Notes under the pieces: generated by a model
Database searches by the model: none
The model's input: only the letters and a program-made list of their open reading frames with translations
What the model was told of the DNA's origin: nothing
In this document: one piece after another, positions 60,113-64,000 of the stretch
How the letters are laid out: each line of letters starts with the position of its first letter
Position numbering within the stretch: the first letter of the stretch is position 1
Assembly (NCBI RefSeq): GCF_024506395.1
Contig: NZ_JANIBO010000001.1
Coordinates: 1,847,914-1,911,913, forward strand
DNA: 64,000 nt
Direction of reading: 5' to 3'
Origin: Cetobacterium sp. NK01
GTDB taxonomy: Bacteria; Fusobacteriota; Fusobacteriia; Fusobacteriales; Fusobacteriaceae
Program-made: the position numbers and the translations under genes

Positions 60113-62935
60113 ATGGAAAGATATATATTAGAAAGCTTGAAAACAAGTTCTATTGATTTTACACTAGAATCAAAGGGTGAGTATCAACATAAGCTTTTGT
60201 CAAATAGAGAGAAAAAAATAGTAACAGATATAAGAAAAGAGCTTGAAAGTTGTGATGAATTTATAATTTCAGTGGCTTTTATAACAGAGGGAGGTATCTC
60301 TTTAATATTAGAGCAGCTAAAGGAGTTAGAGAAAAAAGGAGTTAAAGGAAAAGTTTTAACAGGGGACTATCTAAATTTTACTCAACCAAAAGCTTTAAAA
60401 AAACTGTTATCATATAATAATATAGAAGTAAAACTTTTAAGCAATGAAAAGTTTCATGCTAAAGGATATTTCTTTAAAAAAAATGATGTTTGGACACTAA
60501 TTGTAGGAAGTAGTAACTTAACTCAAACAGCACTAACTGTAAATTTTGAGTGGAATTTAAAAGTTAGCTCTTTGGAAAAAGGTAAAATAGCTGATGAGAT
60601 TATAAGTGAGTTTAATAAAACTTTTAATAATCTTCCAAATCTAACTTTAGATATAATAGAGAGTTATGAAGAGATATATAACTTAAATAAAAAAATGGTA
60701 AAGTTACAAAAAGAAAAAGTTAAAAAAAGTATAGAGATTAAGCCAAACCTTATGCAAAGAGAGGCTTTAAAAGCCTTTGAAGTTTTGAGAAAAACTAAAG
60801 ATAAAGGACTGTTAATAAGTGCTACAGGTACAGGAAAAACATATTTAAGTGCTTTTGATGTAAAAGCAGCAAATCCTAAAAAAGTTTTATTTTTAGCACA
60901 TAGAAAAACAATACTTGAAAAATCTAAAAAAAGTTTTGAACTTATAATGAAAGATAAAAATATGTGTATATATGGTGAAGATATATTAATAGATAAAGAT
61001 GTGGTTTTCGCAATGGTTCAAACATTGAGTAAGGATAAACATTTAGAGTTATTTTCAAAAGAAGATTTTGATTACATAGTTGTAGATGAAGTGCATCATA
61101 GTGGAGCTAAAAGCTACCAGAAAATCTTAAACTATTTTAAACCTAAATTTTTATTAGGTATGACTGCCACTCCAGAAAGAAGTGACGATTTTGATATATA
61201 CGCTCTATTTGATCACAATATAGCTTATGAGATTAGACTTCATGATGCACTAAAAGAGGAGTTATTATCTCCCTTTCATTATTTTGGAATCTCAGATATA
61301 TCTATAGATGGTAAAGAGATTGATGAAAAAACTTCAGTGAAAAACTTAGTGCTAGATGAAAGAGTAAATCATATAGTTGAAAAAAGTAGATACTATGGCT
61401 ACAGCGGTGATAAACTTCATGGACTTATATTTGCATCAAAAGTTGAAGAGGCAGTAGCTTTAGCAGAAAAATTAAATGAAAAAGGGACAAAAGCTAAAGC
61501 CTTAAGTGGGAAAAGTAGTGATCTAGAAAGAGAAAATACTATAGATAGTCTAGAGAAAGGTGAGATTGAATATATTGTAACTGTAGATATATTTAATGAG
61601 GGTGTAGATATACCTTGTGTAAATCAAGTTATATTTTTAAGACCAACAGAGTCATCAATAGTTTATATTCAGCAACTGGGAAGAGGGCTTAGAAAAAGTG
61701 AAAATAAGGAGTATGTTGTAATATTAGATTTTATAGGAAACTATGAGAAAAACTTTTTAATACCAACAGCTATATCACAAAATAATAGTTTTGATAGAGA
61801 TTTTATGAAAAGATTTTTAATAAATGGAACAAATATGATTCCAGGAGAAAGTACTATAACCTTTGAAACTATTGTAAAAGAAAGAATCTTTGAAAATATA
61901 AATAAAACAAACTTCTCAACTAAAAAAAATATAGAGCATGATTTTAACCTTTTGGAAAAACAGTTAGGAAGAATACCTTTGCTTAATGATTTTTTCCAAA
62001 GGGATATGATAGAGCCTAGCGTTATATTAAAGTTTAGAAAAGATTATGATGAGATTTTAAAGACGTTGAGACCAACTCTATCTTTAGGTGAACTTTCAAA
62101 ACTTGAAAAAAACTATCTAACTTTTTTATCGTCTGCTTTCACTCCAAGTAAAAGAGTCCATGAAATTGTTATTTTAAAAACTTTGTTACTTAATAAAGAT
62201 AGTTCTATAGAGGATATAGAGAAGATTTTAGAAAAAGATTACTTTTTAATAGAGCAGAGGGAAAATATTGAAAATGCAATAAAACATTTGTCTAAAAATA
62301 TTTTTACTAGCTTATCTACAATAAAAGAGTATGAAGCAATAGTAGAAGAGGGAGATAGATTTAGTTTAAAAAAAGAGTTTGAAAAGAGCTATGAAAAAAA
62401 TAGTTACTTTAAAATTTTAATAGATGATTTGATAGAGTATAATCTGAATTATGTTTTGAAAAATTATAAGCAAACTACAAAAGAGACAATATTAAGGTAT
62501 AAAGAGTACACAAAACAAGAGGCTTTTTGGAATCTGAATTTAGATTTTAATAACGGTTATCAAGTGAGTGGTTATACAATATTTGAAGAGCAAAGAAAGG
62601 TTATTATATTTATAACACTAGATGATTCATCTCCATTTGCTGTTTATAACAATGAATTTCACGATCAAAGACAATTTACATGGTTTTCTAAGAATAATAG
62701 ATACTTAGAAAGAAAAGGAGTTTTAACTGGAGAGGGGAAAATTGCTAATAACTACTATACAATAGAGGTATTTTTAAAGAAAAAATCTGGAGAGAACTTC
62801 TTTTATTTAGGAGAGGTTGAAAAAGTTTTAAGTTTTAAAGAGAGCATAGGTAAAAAAGGAGATCCTTTGGTTGAGTATGAGTTAAAGCTAAAGTATGATA
62901 TAGATTCAGATCTATTTAGCTATTTTAATTTATAA
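60113..62935 (+). CDS. PLD nuclease-helicase-DUF3427 protein, SauUSI-like type IV restriction enzyme candidate
   Basis: A 940-residue protein. An N-terminal phospholipase-D nuclease domain has H115, K117 and N135 (FHAKGYFF, GSSNLTQ). A superfamily 2 helicase follows: Walker A ATGTGKT (237-243), DEVHH, MTATPERSD and the QQLGRGLRKS motif VI. The last 150 residues match the DUF3427 pattern (NNGYQVSGYTIFEEQRKVIIFITL; DQRQFTWFSKNNRYLE). This order and length match SauUSI, which cuts DNA carrying modified cytosine. It stands alone with no methyltransferase neighbour, as expected for type IV. Confidence 0.82.
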   Translation: MERYILESLKTSSIDFTLESKGEYQHKLLSNREKKIVTDIRKELESCDEFIISVAFITEGGISLILEQLKELEKKGVKGKVLTGDYLNFTQPKALKKLLSYNNIEVKLLSNEKFHAKGYFFKKNDVWTLIVGSSNLTQTALTVNFEWNLKVSSLEKGKIADEIISEFNKTFNNLPNLTLDIIESYEEIYNLNKKMVKLQKEKVKKSIEIKPNLMQREALKAFEVLRKTKDKGLLISATGTGKTYLSAFDVKAANPKKVLFLAHRKTILEKSKKSFELIMKDKNMCIYGEDILIDKDVVFAMVQTLSKDKHLELFSKEDFDYIVVDEVHHSGAKSYQKILNYFKPKFLLGMTATPERSDDFDIYALFDHNIAYEIRLHDALKEELLSPFHYFGISDISIDGKEIDEKTSVKNLVLDERVNHIVEKSRYYGYSGDKLHGLIFASKVEEAVALAEKLNEKGTKAKALSGKSSDLERENTIDSLEKGEIEYIVTVDIFNEGVDIPCVNQVIFLRPTESSIVYIQQLGRGLRKSENKEYVVILDFIGNYEKNFLIPTAISQNNSFDRDFMKRFLINGTNMIPGESTITFETIVKERIFENINKTNFSTKKNIEHDFNLLEKQLGRIPLLNDFFQRDMIEPSVILKFRKDYDEILKTLRPTLSLGELSKLEKNYLTFLSSAFTPSKRVHEIVILKTLLLNKDSSIEDIEKILEKDYFLIEQRENIENAIKHLSKNIFTSLSTIKEYEAIVEEGDRFSLKKEFEKSYEKNSYFKILIDDLIEYNLNYVLKNYKQTTKETILRYKEYTKQEAFWNLNLDFNNGYQVSGYTIFEEQRKVIIFITLDDSSPFAVYNNEFHDQRQFTWFSKNNRYLERKGVLTGEGKIANNYYTIEVFLKKKSGENFFYLGEVEKVLSFKESIGKKGDPLVEYELKLKYDIDSDLFSYFNL

Positions 62936-62942
62936 AATGAAA

Positions 62943-62971
62943 TTGACAAATGAATTAAACTATACTAGAAT
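62943..62971 (+). promoter_or_regulatory. Promoter of the Mrp-type ATPase gene
   Basis: -35 TTGACA (62943-62948), 17-bp spacer, -10 TAGAAT (62966-62971). Confidence 0.65.
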
Positions 62972-63029
62972 GTGCATATATAAGAAAACATAATTTTTCT
63001 TAATTTACGTACTGAAAAGGAGGACAAAA

Positions 63030-63860
63030 ATGTCAAGTTGTAATTCATGCCCATCTCAAGGGTCATGCTCAAAGGAATCTACAAGTTGCGGAATTGTTAA
63101 TAATCCTGCAAATAAAATAAAAAAAGTAATCGGTGTTATGAGTGGAAAAGGTGGAGTTGGAAAATCAACAGTTTCTACTTTACTAGTTAAGCAGTTAGCT
63201 GATCAAGGATATAAAGTAGGTATTATGGATGCTGATATAACAGGGCCAAGTATCCCAAGACTATTAGGTTTAAGTGGAGAGAGAGCTGGAGGAAAAGGAA
63301 ATGATATATATCCAGTTGTAACTAAAGATGGAATAAAGGTTATCTCTTTAAACTTTTTAGTTGAAAATGAAAATGATCCAGTACTATGGAGAGGACCAAT
63401 AGTGGGAAGAGCTGTAAAACAGTTTTGGGAAGATGTTATTTGGGGAGAGTTAGACTACTTAATTATAGATATGCCTCCTGGAACAGGTGACGTAGCCTTA
63501 ACTGTTATGCAATCAATACCACTAAATGGTATTGTAATGGTATCAGTACCTCAAGATATGATATCTATGATTGTTGCAAAAGCTGTAAAAATGGCAAACC
63601 AAATGGATGTAGAGGTGTTAGGAGTAGTTGAAAATATGAGTTATGTAGTTTGTCCAGGTTGTGAAACTAAAATAAAACTATTTAACGGAGAGTCTACAGA
63701 TAGCTTCTTAAAAGAAAATGGTTTATCTCTTTTAGGAGAACTTCCAATGGTTTCAAGTATTTGTAATCTATCTGTTGAAGGATATGAGAAAAATAAAGAT
63801 GAGATAAATAATATATTTAATCCTGTTACAGAGAATGTATTAAAAAAAGTTAGAGTATAA
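63030..63860 (+). CDS. mrp: Mrp/NBP35-family Fe-S cluster carrier P-loop ATPase
   Basis: A 276-residue protein. A Cys-rich N terminus (CNSCPSQGSC, C20) is followed by the deviant Walker A GKGGVGKST (residues about 39-47), DADITGPSIPRLLG, DMPPGTGDVALT and a C-terminal CPGC pair (VVCPGCET) that binds a bridging Fe-S cluster in the dimer. It moves Fe-S clusters to apoproteins, relevant here given the many radical-SAM and Fe-S enzymes. AAGGAGG precedes the ATG. Confidence 0.94.
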   Translation: MSSCNSCPSQGSCSKESTSCGIVNNPANKIKKVIGVMSGKGGVGKSTVSTLLVKQLADQGYKVGIMDADITGPSIPRLLGLSGERAGGKGNDIYPVVTKDGIKVISLNFLVENENDPVLWRGPIVGRAVKQFWEDVIWGELDYLIIDMPPGTGDVALTVMQSIPLNGIVMVSVPQDMISMIVAKAVKMANQMDVEVLGVVENMSYVVCPGCETKIKLFNGESTDSFLKENGLSLLGELPMVSSICNLSVEGYEKNKDEINNIFNPVTENVLKKVRV

Positions 63861-63865
63861 AAGTT

Positions 63866-63892
63866 AAGGGTCCTAAATAGGACCCTTTTTTT
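63866..63892 (+). terminator. Intrinsic terminator
   Basis: Perfect 9-bp GC-rich stem (63866-63874 with 63879-63887), AAAT loop, T run to 63892. Confidence 0.92.
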
Positions 63893-63956
63893 AAACGAAA
63901 AGTCTGTATTGTAGAAGTTTTTGTGTCTTAAATATTTAAAATTTTCATATATTTTT

Positions 63957-64000
63957 TTAATAGTAATTATGTTAAAATTTATACTCAGGGGGTGATTGTT
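63957..64000 (+). promoter_or_regulatory. Promoter and ribosome site of a gene starting at or beyond the window end
   Basis: TTAATA (63957-63962), 17-bp spacer, TATACT (63980-63985), then AGGGGGTGA. The coding region itself is not visible. Confidence 0.35.

Overview
The window looks like a chromosomal segment of a strictly fermentative, AT-rich Fusobacteriota member (Fusobacterium / Cetobacterium / Ilyobacter group). This rests on the very low GC content, the complete fusobacterial-type lysine-to-butyrate gene set including kamB and kamC, the many Na+- and amino-acid-type transporters, the GGAGG-type ribosome binding sites and a SigH-like sigma factor. The genus cannot be fixed from sequence alone.

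Layout. (1) 1-3.95 kb: the 3' end of a PLP decarboxylase fused in frame to an arginase, an RpiR-type regulator, a 45-codon membrane ORF missing from long-ORF calling, and an APC permease. (2) 3.99-23.7 kb: lysine fermentation to acetate and butyrate. A minus-strand operon carries atoD-atoA-thl-bcd-etfB-etfA, followed by a short-chain fatty-acid transporter. A second minus-strand operon carries crt-hbd, with a TetR regulator between them. A plus-strand operon carries an NhaC-like transporter, then kal-kce-kdd-kamA-kamB-kamC-kamD-kamE. Four promoters here share a TGAGGTA element next to the -10 box, and two carry the same 16-bp palindrome downstream of the start point. (3) 23.7-26.0 kb: an amino-acid ABC importer preceded by a leader peptide with four consecutive His codons and a terminator, i.e. 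a probable histidine attenuator. (4) 26.0-37.5 kb: small envelope proteins, tRNA-Leu(CAA), an Mga/BglG-like regulator, a MATE pump with GshF, an L,D-transpeptidase, an Na/Pi symporter, and a Usp-like protein with a CPA2 antiporter that carries a degenerate EIIA domain.

(5) 37.5-52.1 kb: a choline-degrading (GRM2-type) bacterial microcompartment. It encodes alcohol dehydrogenase, a MerR regulator, a DMT transporter, four BMC-H and one BMC-P shell proteins and no BMC-T, CutC and CutD, EutJ, EutQ- and EutT-like proteins, an active and an apparently dead aldehyde dehydrogenase, and PduL. The locus is bracketed by a 23-bp exact direct repeat (about 28 bp with one indel). The repeat includes the last codons of the upstream antiporter gene, and its second copy sits directly beside a terminator, so the locus looks like a discrete insertion. 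(6) 52.1-64 kb: a dicarboxylate symporter, a secreted protein, a SigH-like sigma factor, an M20 peptidase with a YjiH/YjiG-like pair, an XRE-methyltransferase fusion with an unknown membrane protein, a SauUSI-like PLD-helicase-DUF3427 protein (candidate type IV restriction enzyme) and an Mrp-type Fe-S P-loop ATPase.

How it works together. Lysine is taken up and converted by KamA, KamDE, Kdd, Kce and Kal to crotonyl-CoA and acetoacetate. Bcd/EtfAB, AtoDA and thiolase finish to butyrate and acetyl-CoA, and Crt/Hbd link to acetoacetyl-CoA. In the microcompartment choline is cleaved to trimethylamine and acetaldehyde, which is disproportionated to ethanol and acetyl-phosphate. Most start-site corrections below rest on visible GGAGG-like sites. 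All functional statements come from motif reading and family knowledge, not from database searches.
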